Shown in pieces: positions 17,558 through 25,628 of a stretch of 64,000 bases of DNA. The position numbers and the translations under genes were made by a program. The notes beneath the pieces were generated by a model. That model was not told where the DNA came from and ran no database searches. It saw only the letters and a list, made by a program, of their open reading frames with translations. Source of the DNA: Ancrocorticia sp039812645 (lineage in GTDB: Bacteria; Actinomycetota; Actinomycetes; Actinomycetales; Actinomycetaceae); the NCBI GenBank assembly GCA_039812645.1, contig JBDIAV010000003.1, positions 1 through 64,000 on the forward strand, given 5' to 3'. Position 1 is the stretch's first letter; the number at the start of each line of letters is the position of its first letter.

Positions 17558-18859
17558 TTGAGTCGGAAACGATGGACGAGTGGTGTCCTGGCCGTGGCCC
17601 TTGCCTGTGGAGGCTGGGGGAGCGTTGCCTACGCTGACTCTCGAGACGAGCTTGTACAGCAGCAGACTGAACAAGAGCAGCAGAAAGAGACGCTTCAGGC
17701 CGAGATGGAAGGCGTTGACCTCAACCTCCAGCAGGCATACCTTGATCTGACAGAGACAGAGAACCAGATCCCCGCAGCCGAAGCAGAGCTTGCCACAGCT
17801 GAGGCGGAGCTTGCCGCCGCCGAACGTGACCAGCAGATCGTGGCGGGTCAGCTTGATGCTGCTCAAGGCGAACTCTCCGGCATCCAAAGCGAGATCAGCA
17901 CGGGTGAGACGGAGATCAAGAACACCCGGAACAATCTCGCCGAGATTGCGCGCGCCCAGTACCGTGGCGATACGGTTCCCTCCACCATGGAATTGCTGGT
18001 TGGCTCCAGTTCCGCCGAGGACTTCCTTAATTCCTACCAGACTTGGGAAGCTCTCTCGCGCAGCCAAGCCTCCACCCTCACAGAGGCGGAGGTTTCTACC
18101 GCTCGTAACCAGACCCGTGAAGCGCGCCAAACGGACGTGGAGGCCCAGATTGCCGAGCTGAAGAAGCAGGCGGACGCCCTCGTCGTCGACAAAACGAACA
18201 AGCAGGCAGCAGCACAGAGTAAGCGAGATAACCTCACAGCTTTGCAGGCTAAGTACGCCCAGCAAACCGCAGATCTTGAGGGGCAAAAGGACGCATTCCA
18301 GGCTAACCTCGCGACCATCGACAATCAGTTGAGCGATACCAAGGCTGAGATTGCAAAGATTGACGAGGAGAATCGTCTGAAGCAGGCGGCGCTCCAACAG
18401 AGTGGGAGCGCGTCGGTAGGAGCGCTTAACCCCGGTGGTAATTGGCTTATTCCGCCGGTCCCGGCTCCGCTGTACGTCACATCGCCCTTTGGCATGAGAG
18501 TGTATCCCTTTGACGGCGAACTCTGGATGCACAACGGAGTGGACCTGTCCTCTGCATGCGGTCAGGCTCAGGTCGCACCAGCGAATGGGGTTGTCGCCCG
18601 GACGGTTCCGGCCCTGGGCAACTCGACGCACGGTAACCAGATCTTCATCAACCTGGGTATTGTCGATGGCTCATCGTGGGTTGCCGTGACGAACCATCTG
18701 TCGGATTTCAATGTCACGCCCGGCCAGTCGGTGAAGCAGGGGGACGTCATTGGATGGACGGGGCAAACCGGCCAGGTGACCGGCTGCCACGTGCACTTCG
18801 AGGTATGGAAGGACGGCAACGTCGTCGACCCGATGTCCTTCCCCGCATTCACACAGTAA
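17558..18859 (+). CDS. Exported coiled-coil M23 (LytM-type) peptidoglycan endopeptidase
   Basis: 433 residues; TTG start with GGAGGAA five bases upstream (the nearby ATG 17553 is closed by a stop at once). Signal peptide about 1-27 ending VAYADS. Residues 28-290 are a long Gln/Glu/Ala-rich coiled coil. The C-terminal peptidase domain (about 305-430) keeps all zinc ligands: MHNGVDLS (HxxxD) and GCHVHFEVW (HxH). The layout equals E. coli EnvC, which FtsEX activates, but EnvC lacks the metal ligands whereas this protein has them and should cut peptide cross-links itself. Its place directly after ftsEX supports a division hydrolase. Very likely secreted and wall-acting. Confidence 0.88.
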   Translation: MSRKRWTSGVLAVALACGGWGSVAYADSRDELVQQQTEQEQQKETLQAEMEGVDLNLQQAYLDLTETENQIPAAEAELATAEAELAAAERDQQIVAGQLDAAQGELSGIQSEISTGETEIKNTRNNLAEIARAQYRGDTVPSTMELLVGSSSAEDFLNSYQTWEALSRSQASTLTEAEVSTARNQTREARQTDVEAQIAELKKQADALVVDKTNKQAAAQSKRDNLTALQAKYAQQTADLEGQKDAFQANLATIDNQLSDTKAEIAKIDEENRLKQAALQQSGSASVGALNPGGNWLIPPVPAPLYVTSPFGMRVYPFDGELWMHNGVDLSSACGQAQVAPANGVVARTVPALGNSTHGNQIFINLGIVDGSSWVAVTNHLSDFNVTPGQSVKQGDVIGWTGQTGQVTGCHVHFEVWKDGNVVDPMSFPAFTQ

Positions 18860-18917
18860 CCCGGTCCCACACTAGGCAATAAGCCCGGCACTAGGCAATA
18901 ACCCGGCCCCACACTAG
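18860..18917 (+). repeat. Short direct repeats after the M23 gene
   Basis: CCCGGTCCCACACTAGGCAA at 18860 is followed by CCCGGCACTAGGCAATAA at 18884 and CCCGGCCCCACACTAG at 18903, giving 2.7 degenerate copies. No hairpin or ORF explains them. Confidence 0.6.
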
Positions 18918-19011
18918 AAGAACTTCATACAGGCCAATACACTGCGCCCCAGACAAAATGACGGCTGGGTGGGGCTGTCACGGTATCTTTATCGCCTGTG
19001 GGCTGCAAAGA

Positions 19012-19083
19012 AACCGCCGGGACGTAGTAATCTGGCGGTTGGTAGACCGCCGCACTAGCGGTGGCAGTTGCCGCTATGGCGGC
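19012..19083 (+). promoter_or_regulatory. GC-rich chain of small hairpins before smpB
   Basis: AACCGCC 19012-19018 pairs with GGCGGTT 19034-19040, ACCGC 19046-19050 with GCGGT 19058-19062, and GCCG near 19070 with GGC near 19078-19083. These end just before the smpB ribosome-binding site (GGAGG at 19093). They could be a structured leader; I know no named riboswitch with this layout. Confidence 0.35.
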
Positions 19084-19102
19084 GAAAATTTTGGAGGTTT
19101 CC

Positions 19103-19633
19103 ATGGCGAAAGCCGCGAAACAAGGCAAACTCACCGGTGCCCAAAAGGCGAAGGCTGAGGCTGATGCCAAGCAGGTCATCGCGCGCAACAAGAAGGCGCG
19201 TCACGATTACAACATCCTCGAAACGTTTGAGGCTGGGCTGTCGCTTACCGGCACCGAGGTGAAGGCGCTGCGCCTTGGGCGCGCCTCGCTCATCGATGGC
19301 TGGATAGAGATTGATCGCAACAACGAGGCATGGCTCCACAACATCAACATCCCGGTGTATGCCATGGGAACGTGGACGAACCATGCCCCCACTCGCAAGC
19401 GTAAGCTGCTGCTGCATCGCGACGAAATTCTCAAGTTGGGACAAAAAGTACAGGCCAAGGGCCAGACAATTGTCCCGCTAGAGCTATATTTCCTGCGTGG
19501 GCGCGCCAAGGTGGAGATTGCTCTCGCCCAGGGTAAACAGGAGTGGGATAAGCGCGAGACGTTGCGTCGGCGGGAAGCTGATCGCGAGGCAGAACGCGCT
19601 ATGTCTGCTGCCCGTCGCCGCTCTCGGGGGTAG
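19103..19633 (+). CDS. smpB: SsrA-binding protein SmpB
   Basis: 176 residues from ATG 19103, preceded by GGAGG with 5-nt spacing (the frame is open from 19061 without a better site). Conserved SmpB segments: NKKARHDYNILETFEAGLSL, TGTEVKALRLGRASL, HNINIPVYAMGTW, RKRKLLLHRDEI and YFLRGRAKVEIALAQGK, then a basic C-terminal tail (KRETLRRREADREAERAMS) that enters the mRNA channel. The N terminus has about 20 extra Lys/Ala-rich residues, common in actinobacteria. SmpB works with tmRNA in rescuing stalled ribosomes; ssrA is 5.4 kb downstream, separated by a haem transporter locus. Confidence 0.96.
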   Translation: MAKAAKQGKLTGAQKAKAEADAKQVIARNKKARHDYNILETFEAGLSLTGTEVKALRLGRASLIDGWIEIDRNNEAWLHNINIPVYAMGTWTNHAPTRKRKLLLHRDEILKLGQKVQAKGQTIVPLELYFLRGRAKVEIALAQGKQEWDKRETLRRREADREAERAMSAARRRSRG

Positions 19634-19696
19634 TAGGGGCGCCACGTGGGGTAACGCTTCCCACCCGGAATCCTCGGCTTGGTACGGTCACTTCGG

Positions 19697-19708
19697 TAGG
19701 CTCGGTGC
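19697..19708 (+). promoter_or_regulatory. Leaderless -10 box for the DUF2207 gene
   Basis: TAGGCT at 19697-19702 lies 6 nt before ATG 19709, with no Shine-Dalgarno sequence. This spacing supports 19709 as a leaderless start. Confidence 0.45.
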
Positions 19709-21730
19709 ATGAACGCTGTGTTTTTGCCCTCTCGCAGTTCACGATTGTCGCCTCGCGGTACAGTGCTAACCGACCCCCGGCGGTCAGTGTCCGTCACCTC
19801 TCGCACTGTGCGAATGACAGCATTCCTCGCCATGGTTGTTGTTGCGCTCACCGCGCTGTTTGCGGTTCCCGCGCGCGCCGACGATGTGACGAGGATCCCG
19901 AACTTCGACGTCACCGCGCATCTTGACGACGACGGCACCCTGGCCGTTCGTTTCGACGTCACCGCTGATTTTCCAGACGAGAGGCACGGCATCTTCTTTG
20001 TGCTGCCCACCGCCCAACGCTATGACGGCGACTATTTCCAGCTCTACGACGTCGAGTTTGGAAATGTCACGATGGATGGCAGCCCGGTCCCCGCAGAGCG
20101 ATTGAACGACGGCGATGTGGCGACGATGCGTATTGGCGACCCCGATTCCACTGTGACCGGGCAACATCACTACTCGATGGAGTTCACCACGCGAGGAGTT
20201 GCACGGCCGGGTGGCAAGGGCGGCGAGGATATCCTGCCCTGGGATGTGATCACGCCGGGCGCCTATTCCGACTGGGACATTGAGAACTTCTCGCTGACAC
20301 TCACAGCCCCAACCGGCGCCGAGTTCACCTGTACCTCCGGCGAGGAAGGCTCGCGTGCTTCGTGTGACGGTATCGTCGCACGTGACGATACCTATTCGGC
20401 GCAGGTCAATGGATTGCACGACGGCGGCGTGACGGCAAAGCTGTCCTGGCCCACCGGTACCCTCAATGTTCCTGAGCCCGCCATTGTCTACCGTGAGCCT
20501 GCGTCGGTTCGTTACGGCTTTGGCTGGCAGGCAATTGCTGGAGGATTGGCGGCGGTGGGCTTGGCCCTCGCTACCGCCTTCGGTATGGCTCGCAAGGACG
20601 AGCGCTACGCGGGCCTCCCGGTAGGGATATACCCGGTCCGGGGTGAGCAGGCCGAGATCGAGTTGAGTTCCAAACATCCTGTGGTTGTGCGTTTTGATCC
20701 GCCCGAGATGGCACCGGAGCAGGCGGGTGTCGCGTTGACAAAGATGGTCGACGACGGCGATGTCCTCGCCACCGTCATCATCTCGCTGGCCCAGCGTGGA
20801 TACCTACACATCATTGAGTATGAGGATCCGCTCGGTAAGAAGCGTGACGCTCCCGAACCAACCAACTGGATGTTGTGTGTGAGGCGCGAGCCAGACGAGT
20901 TCCTCACTCCCTGGGAGGCAGACTTCCTCTCCGCCATCAAAGATCCGGCCACGGGCGAGGATCAGGGGATGAAGAAGCGCGAACGACTCGACGAGGCGGC
21001 ATGGCGTGACAGCCTGATAAAGGAAGGTTTTGATGCACCGGAGTATCCTGGAACGAGGTTGCGCCAAATCAATGATCGTGTGGCGCAGGATCTTATTGCT
21101 GCCGCCACAGCGGACGTTCTTGACTCCTGGGTGTTGCCACCGGCACGGTCACCACTCGCGGATCGGCTGCGTTTCGTCGCCTGGCCCACGATGGCGGTGG
21201 GTGCGGCGCTCATTGTCGCTGGAATCATTGCGTATCCAACTCTTGGTGTGGGTATCGGCTTGCTGCTTGCCGGGATTCTTCTTGCGCTTGGCTGCATGAA
21301 GTCGAAAGTGTTCAGTGCTGACGGTTCAGTGGCGCACGAGCAGGCACGTGGTTATCAGCTATATCTCAAGACCGCCGAAATTGGTCAATTGCAGGAGGCT
21401 GAGCGCGCACAGCTCTTCATCAACACGCTGCCTTGGGCGATCTCGCTGGGTGTTGTGGCACATTGGAGCAGCATCGCGGACGAGGTGTTGGCACGGCGTG
21501 ACGACGTCCTTTGGGAACCGTTCTGGTGGTCTGCCGGTTATGGCTACATGTACCCCGGCCATGTCTCTGATCACGTCGGAAGCTTCAGTGAAGCTGCGGG
21601 CACCGCCGCACACATGAAGGGTGCTGCGAAGGCGTATTCGGAGGCGGCCAGTGCGGTGAGCAGTTCGAGTGCCGGGAGTTCGGGATCCGTGGGTGGTGGC
21701 AGCTTCGGCTCCGGCGGAGGATCGTGGTAG
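19709..21730 (+). CDS. DUF2207 family membrane protein
   Basis: 673 residues. Positively charged N terminus, then MTAFLAMVVVALTALFAVPA as signal sequence (cleavage near residue 57), a roughly 200-residue extracytoplasmic beta-rich domain (RIPNFDVTAHLDDDGTLAV onward) matching the DUF2207 N-terminal domain, a membrane span near 270-290, a cytosolic middle region, two further spans near 495-530, and a Gly/Ser-rich C-terminal tail ending SGSVGGGSFGSGGGSW. Such Gly-Ser tails are typical of the family. Function is unknown. Its nearest partner is smpB upstream, which probably has a separate promoter. Confidence 0.78.
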   Translation: MNAVFLPSRSSRLSPRGTVLTDPRRSVSVTSRTVRMTAFLAMVVVALTALFAVPARADDVTRIPNFDVTAHLDDDGTLAVRFDVTADFPDERHGIFFVLPTAQRYDGDYFQLYDVEFGNVTMDGSPVPAERLNDGDVATMRIGDPDSTVTGQHHYSMEFTTRGVARPGGKGGEDILPWDVITPGAYSDWDIENFSLTLTAPTGAEFTCTSGEEGSRASCDGIVARDDTYSAQVNGLHDGGVTAKLSWPTGTLNVPEPAIVYREPASVRYGFGWQAIAGGLAAVGLALATAFGMARKDERYAGLPVGIYPVRGEQAEIELSSKHPVVVRFDPPEMAPEQAGVALTKMVDDGDVLATVIISLAQRGYLHIIEYEDPLGKKRDAPEPTNWMLCVRREPDEFLTPWEADFLSAIKDPATGEDQGMKKRERLDEAAWRDSLIKEGFDAPEYPGTRLRQINDRVAQDLIAAATADVLDSWVLPPARSPLADRLRFVAWPTMAVGAALIVAGIIAYPTLGVGIGLLLAGILLALGCMKSKVFSADGSVAHEQARGYQLYLKTAEIGQLQEAERAQLFINTLPWAISLGVVAHWSSIADEVLARRDDVLWEPFWWSAGYGYMYPGHVSDHVGSFSEAAGTAAHMKGAAKAYSEAASAVSSSSAGSSGSVGGGSFGSGGGSW

Positions 21731-21788
21731 GTGGACGCATCGGATACATGCTAATCCAGTCATCAAACGCCACGAAAAGAGACACAAG

Positions 21789-21894
21789 GAGACAGGGTGT
21801 CATCTAAAACTACTGTGATAAATCGGAAGAATCTTGAAGTATGACAACTCCCTGTCTCAAACATTGACCTATTTTGTGTGCGAGGGTGAACCCT
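21789..21894. promoter_or_regulatory. Candidate operator and hairpin upstream of the haem/iron ABC genes
   Basis: Two elements: a long-range inverted repeat (GAGACAGGG near 21790 against CCCTGTCTC near 21850), and a small perfect palindrome AGGGT-GA-ACCCT at 21883-21894, 41 bp before the permease start. TTGACC at 21864 could be a -35 box, but I see no matching -10. No DtxR/IdeR box of the usual TTAGGTTAGCC type is visible. Confidence 0.3.
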
Positions 21895-21935
21895 TCTACT
21901 CTTGAGTGGCTCATTACCTTGAAGGATACTTCCGC

Positions 21936-22955
21936 ATGTCGTTGACTCGCCGGCACCTCGGCTGGCTGTTCATACTCACCTTACTTGTCCTTGCCGGGGC
22001 CATCGCTGCGATGTGCATCGGCCCGGTGGGCATGCCCGTAGGAGATGCCCTGGGGGCTTTGGGTCGTTTTGTCACCGGGGAGGCCTCCAGCGCGCAGGAT
22101 GCCCTTATTACTCACATTCGGCTCCCGAGGATTCTGCTGTCGATTCTTGTAGGCGGATCACTCGCGGTGGCGGGAGCCGCCATGCAGGCGGTGTTCCGTA
22201 ATCCGCTCGCTGAGCCGGGTATCACGGGGGTGTCATCGGGTGCGGCCGTAGTTGCGGTGACGCTCATTGTTACGGGAACGGTTTCAGCCACGTCATGGCT
22301 GCTTCCGGTGGGCGCTTTCTGCGGTTCTCTGGTGGCCACCGCAATTGTGCAGTCGGTCGGCTTCGGGAGAGCAGGCACCTCGACGGCGTCGTTACTCCTG
22401 GTGGGCATGGCGCTCAACTCGTTCCTCGGTGCCATTACCTCGGCGCTCATCGCCAATGCCCCTAACTCGGACGATGCCCGTTCCGCAATGTTCTGGCTGA
22501 ATGGTGATCTCACAGGCCGGACGTTAGAGGATGTGGGTATGGTTGTTGTCCCGTTGCTCATGGGAGTGATGGGAGTGCTCTTCTTCGCCCGTGAACTCAA
22601 CATGCTGCTGTTGGGAGATGCCACCGCACAGTCCGCGGGAGTCAATGTCCGGCTTGTCTCGAATCTAGTCTTGGGGTGTGCGGCTCTGACGACCGCCGCG
22701 GGCGTGGCAGCTACCGGCGTGATCTCTTTTGTGGGTCTTGTTGTTCCTCATCTGGTGCGACTCATCTTCGGCAGCAATCATCGTTTCCTCCTTCCCGCCT
22801 CCTTCTTGCTTGGGGCACTCTTCCTGACCGTGGCTGACACGGCAGCGCGCATGCTCTTTACCCCGATTGTGCTCCAGACCGGTACCATTACCGCGTTGGT
22901 GGGTGCGCCGTTTCTCCTCTTCCTCGTGCTACGTAGAAGGAGAAGAAACACGTGA
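21936..22955 (+). CDS. hmuU: FecCD/HmuU-type iron or haem ABC permease
   Basis: 339 residues from ATG 21936, chosen for GAAGGA about 9 nt upstream (a GTG 30 bases earlier is the alternative). Nine to ten membrane spans with the family segments IRLPRILLSILVGGSLAVAG, QAVFRNPLAEPGITGVSSGA, GFVGLVVPHLVR-like ISFVGLVVPHLVRLIFGSNH and ADTAARMLF. It forms the membrane channel of a BtuCD-type importer. Overlap with the ATPase by GTGA and the following lipoprotein make a complete three-gene importer. The haem assignment rests on the partner lipoprotein; a siderophore substrate cannot be excluded. Confidence 0.85.
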   Translation: MSLTRRHLGWLFILTLLVLAGAIAAMCIGPVGMPVGDALGALGRFVTGEASSAQDALITHIRLPRILLSILVGGSLAVAGAAMQAVFRNPLAEPGITGVSSGAAVVAVTLIVTGTVSATSWLLPVGAFCGSLVATAIVQSVGFGRAGTSTASLLLVGMALNSFLGAITSALIANAPNSDDARSAMFWLNGDLTGRTLEDVGMVVVPLLMGVMGVLFFARELNMLLLGDATAQSAGVNVRLVSNLVLGCAALTTAAGVAATGVISFVGLVVPHLVRLIFGSNHRFLLPASFLLGALFLTVADTAARMLFTPIVLQTGTITALVGAPFLLFLVLRRRRRNT

Positions 22956-23776
22956 CTCCTCGACGTTCACGGGACTCACGTGGGGACGCTTCCGGGGTTT
23001 GCCTCTCGGACTTGCGGGTCCACTATGGGTCTCGCACTATTCTTGATGGGATCACTCTCGACTTTCACCCGGGGAAGGTACACGGCCTTATCGGCCCCAA
23101 CGGTGCGGGAAAGTCCACCTTGGTCAAAGCGCTCCTCAACCTCATTCCCTACGCGGGGACGGTCACGGTAGCGGGACGCGACACGCGTGATATGAAACCA
23201 CGCGAACGAGCCCGCCACCTCTCCTACCTTGCCCAGGATATGGCCAGAGGGAGCGACTTCACCGGCCGCCAACTAGTCGAGATGGGCCGATACGCCCGTT
23301 CGTCACGTTTCAGTTCTGCCACGACCGACGACGTCGCCGCAGTGGACGCAGCTTTGGACCTCACGGGAGCTGGGGCCTGGGCCTCGCGTCCTGTCGCCCA
23401 CACGAGTGGTGGTGAGCAGCAGTTGACCGGTCTGGCGCGAGCACTGGCGCAGGATGCCCCCGCGCTCATCCTCGACGAACCCGTCTCTGCCTTGGATATG
23501 GCGCACGAGATGGCAGTACTTCGACTCATGCATCCGTGGGTGGAGCAGCAGAAGGCGAGGCGCCTCGTCGTCGTCGTTCTTCACGATCTTTCACTTGCCG
23601 CGCGCTTCTGTGACGAACTGGTGTTACTGACGCCGTCGCCGTCCGGGGCAGTCGTGGCGGCGCAGGGAAGTCCAGAACATGTGCTCACCCCCGAGCTGTT
23701 GAACACCGCTTATGGCATCGGCGTGGACGTGCGCCGTTCGGCCGTCACCAATTCTCTCACTGTCACTCCTCTGTGA
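22952..23776 (+). CDS. hmuV: Haem/iron ABC transporter ATPase
   Basis: 274 residues; GTG start overlaps the permease stop by 4 bp. Walker A GPNGAGKST (about 44-52), Q-loop YLAQD, signature TSGGEQQLTGLARALAQ (Thr replaces the usual Leu of LSGGE), Walker B ALILDEPVSALD (about 170) and H-loop VVVLHDLSLAARF. The C-terminal part (GSPEHVLTPELLNTAYGIGV) is the usual FhuC/HmuV regulatory tail. It energises the permease from the cytosol. Confidence 0.9.
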   Translation: MTPRRSRDSRGDASGVCLSDLRVHYGSRTILDGITLDFHPGKVHGLIGPNGAGKSTLVKALLNLIPYAGTVTVAGRDTRDMKPRERARHLSYLAQDMARGSDFTGRQLVEMGRYARSSRFSSATTDDVAAVDAALDLTGAGAWASRPVAHTSGGEQQLTGLARALAQDAPALILDEPVSALDMAHEMAVLRLMHPWVEQQKARRLVVVVLHDLSLAARFCDELVLLTPSPSGAVVAAQGSPEHVLTPELLNTAYGIGVDVRRSAVTNSLTVTPL

Positions 23777-23793
23777 CCTTGGAAAGGAATCTT

Positions 23794-24795
23794 GTGAATA
23801 CCTCACTGACCTCTGGCCTCTTGCGCGTCGTCGCGGCGGCTTCCGTAAGCGCTCTACTGTTGGCTGGCTGCTCCTCGGCGGGCGATGGATCGAAGGCGGC
23901 GGAGGCAACCTCACCTGCGGTTTCCTCGACGACGACGGCGTCGCCCGGCGCAAGTACGGTACCCAGCGAGGATACTGACGCACATCGTGAACATCCTAGT
24001 CGCATCGTCGCGGTGACGAGCGAGACGGCGGACATGGCGCTGCTGCTTGCCGGGCCGGAGGCGATGGCGGCTGTTGCCGTCGGGTCGCAGTCGACGGAAC
24101 AGGGAATGGTGCCGGACCTTGCCAATCAGGTGGCGGAAACGCTGCCGCACGGAATTACTCCGGATGCCGAGCAGATCCTCTCCTTCAACCCGGATCTGGT
24201 GGTAGCTACTATTCGGCACGGGTCGGAGCAGAGCACCGCCGATCAAGTCGCGTCGGCGGGCGTACAGATGGTGGAGTTTCCGTCGTCGTCGTTTAACAGC
24301 CCGGAGGCCTACGCGGATGCGCTGCGCCAGATGGGGGAGCTCACCGGCTACCCGGCCAAGGCGGAGAAGTATGCTACCGATCTACTCGATGCGATCCAAG
24401 AGATTGACGCTCAGAAGAAGGGAAACTCGCCGCGCGTGGTGGCCCTCATGTTCCGAGGCGGCAAGATCATGGCCTTCTCGGGAGATAATATGGTTCCCGG
24501 GTTGGCGAAACGTGCCGGCGCGGTGGATGCCGCGGCGGAAGCCGGTATCACGGCGACCGGGCCGATTGACGCCGAGCTGCTCGTCAAGGCGAACCCGGAC
24601 ATCATCTTCCTCGAGGGGTTGCGAGATGGCGACGAAGCGCAGTTCGACGAACTCCTGAGCAACCCAGCGGTGGCCGAGGTTCCGGCTGTTGCCAACGGCA
24701 ACGTTCACCTGCTCCCCACCACCGAGGCTTCCTCGCTCGCCGGAATCAACCTTCCCGTCGGCTACCAGAAGATCATGGACATCATTAACGGGTGA
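23794..24795 (+). CDS. hmuT: Haem/iron ABC substrate-binding lipoprotein (HmuT-like)
   Basis: 333 residues from GTG 23794, chosen because GGAAAGG lies 6 nt upstream; the frame is open from 23773. Lipobox LLAGC with acylated Cys26, then an Ala/Ser/Thr-rich linker (to about 60). The periplasmic-binding-protein fold of the BtuF type follows: RIVAVTSETADMALLLAG, GITPDAEQILSFNPDLVVAT and INLPVGYQKIMDIING. The TPDAEQILSFNPDLV segment is typical of HmuT-like haem-binding proteins, hence the name. It would capture ligand outside the membrane and deliver it to the permease. It is last in the operon; no terminator is obvious after it. Confidence 0.83.
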   Translation: MNTSLTSGLLRVVAAASVSALLLAGCSSAGDGSKAAEATSPAVSSTTTASPGASTVPSEDTDAHREHPSRIVAVTSETADMALLLAGPEAMAAVAVGSQSTEQGMVPDLANQVAETLPHGITPDAEQILSFNPDLVVATIRHGSEQSTADQVASAGVQMVEFPSSSFNSPEAYADALRQMGELTGYPAKAEKYATDLLDAIQEIDAQKKGNSPRVVALMFRGGKIMAFSGDNMVPGLAKRAGAVDAAAEAGITATGPIDAELLVKANPDIIFLEGLRDGDEAQFDELLSNPAVAEVPAVANGNVHLLPTTEASSLAGINLPVGYQKIMDIING

Positions 24796-25013
24796 CTAGT
24801 TTTGTTCTGTAAGAAGTTCGGCGGTGAAGCATCGTTGATCAATGGGAATAGATTTGTCCGCTTCGGTGTTGTACCATGATGAAGCCCGAAAGAGCACCAC
24901 ACACGGATGTTTCCCAAGGCAAATAACATGGTCGACGCGGCATAACCGTAGAAACGATGTAACAGTACCCCTCGTGGGCGCGAACCGGATCAGCCGGGTT
25001 AACAACTGAATAA

Positions 25014-25385
25014 GGGGATGATCGGTTTCGACGGCGAATGTTTGTCGAAGGGAAGCGGGTCGAGGATGCAGAGTCATCTCGTTAACGATTCTCTGTAAAC
25101 CAATAGGTGCCACTGAAAAGCGCACCGATTTCGCCCTCGCCGCCTGAGCGAGCTCCGAAATCCGTCAGTCTGAGGGTGCTTTCTCCTCGGAGCCTGGCGT
25201 CGTTTTAGAAAGCCACTGCTGAGCAGGTTGGTCACGGGCCTGCTCGGAACACTTACGTGACTAAGTTCGTCAGCGACTTGTTCGTGAGAGCGCTGGAGCC
25301 GAAAACAACGATTGAACGGACTGCACCCGGAGAATACTTGGGCATGCTTCGTCGGACGCGAGTTCAATTCTCGCCATCTCCACCC
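25014..25385 (+). ncRNA. ssrA: tmRNA (transfer-messenger RNA)
   Basis: The 5' end GGGGATGATCGGTTTCGAC is the conserved tmRNA start. Bases 25014-25020 pair with 25375-25381 (7 bp, one G-U) to form the acceptor stem; the discriminator is A25382. The 3' end carries the T-arm word GTTCAATTC. The tag frame is at 25109-25147: resume codon GCC after AATAGGT, giving ATEKRTDFALAA and a TGA stop. Tags ending ALAA are typical of actinobacteria. A full CCA is not encoded (CCC follows the discriminator). The 218 bases upstream (24796-25013) hold no gene and no clear promoter. Confidence 0.96.
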
Positions 25386-25439
25386 ATGACAATAGCCTGG
25401 GGAGCAGAAGATTATTTCTGCTCCCCAGGCTATTGTCAT
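25386..25439 (+). terminator. Perfect 24-bp inverted repeat directly after ssrA
   Basis: 25386-25409 and 25416-25439 are exact reverse complements, loop 6 nt (GATTAT). It starts right after the tmRNA 3' end. No T-tract follows. It most simply ends or processes the tmRNA precursor; the length and perfection exceed an ordinary terminator. Bases 25440-25620 show no gene. Confidence 0.7.
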
Positions 25440-25628
25440 TATGACGTTGCATTGCGAATAAGGTACGAGGACGACTACGTAATGGTTATGTACTTTTCGT
25501 TCCTTCATCGTTCCTAGTTTTCGTTGATACATCAGGGATATGAGAGATCCTTTCCACGTATGCTTGAACTGGTTCGGGGTTCTAGGCGGAGCCTTTCAAC
25601 AACCTCAACGGAGAGCGAGTGTTTGAAG

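Noticed and set aside
17528..18631. Long minus-strand open frame opposite the M23 gene (367 codons)
   Set aside because: It mirrors a clear signal-peptide, coiled-coil and M23 gene; the antisense frame has no recognised domain and is open only because of the Glu/Gln/Ala-rich codons of the real gene.
21883..21894. Iron-regulator (DtxR/IdeR) box upstream of the haem importer
   Set aside because: Only AGGGT-GA-ACCCT is palindromic; it does not resemble the TTAGGTTAGCC-type consensus, so I list it as an unnamed palindrome.
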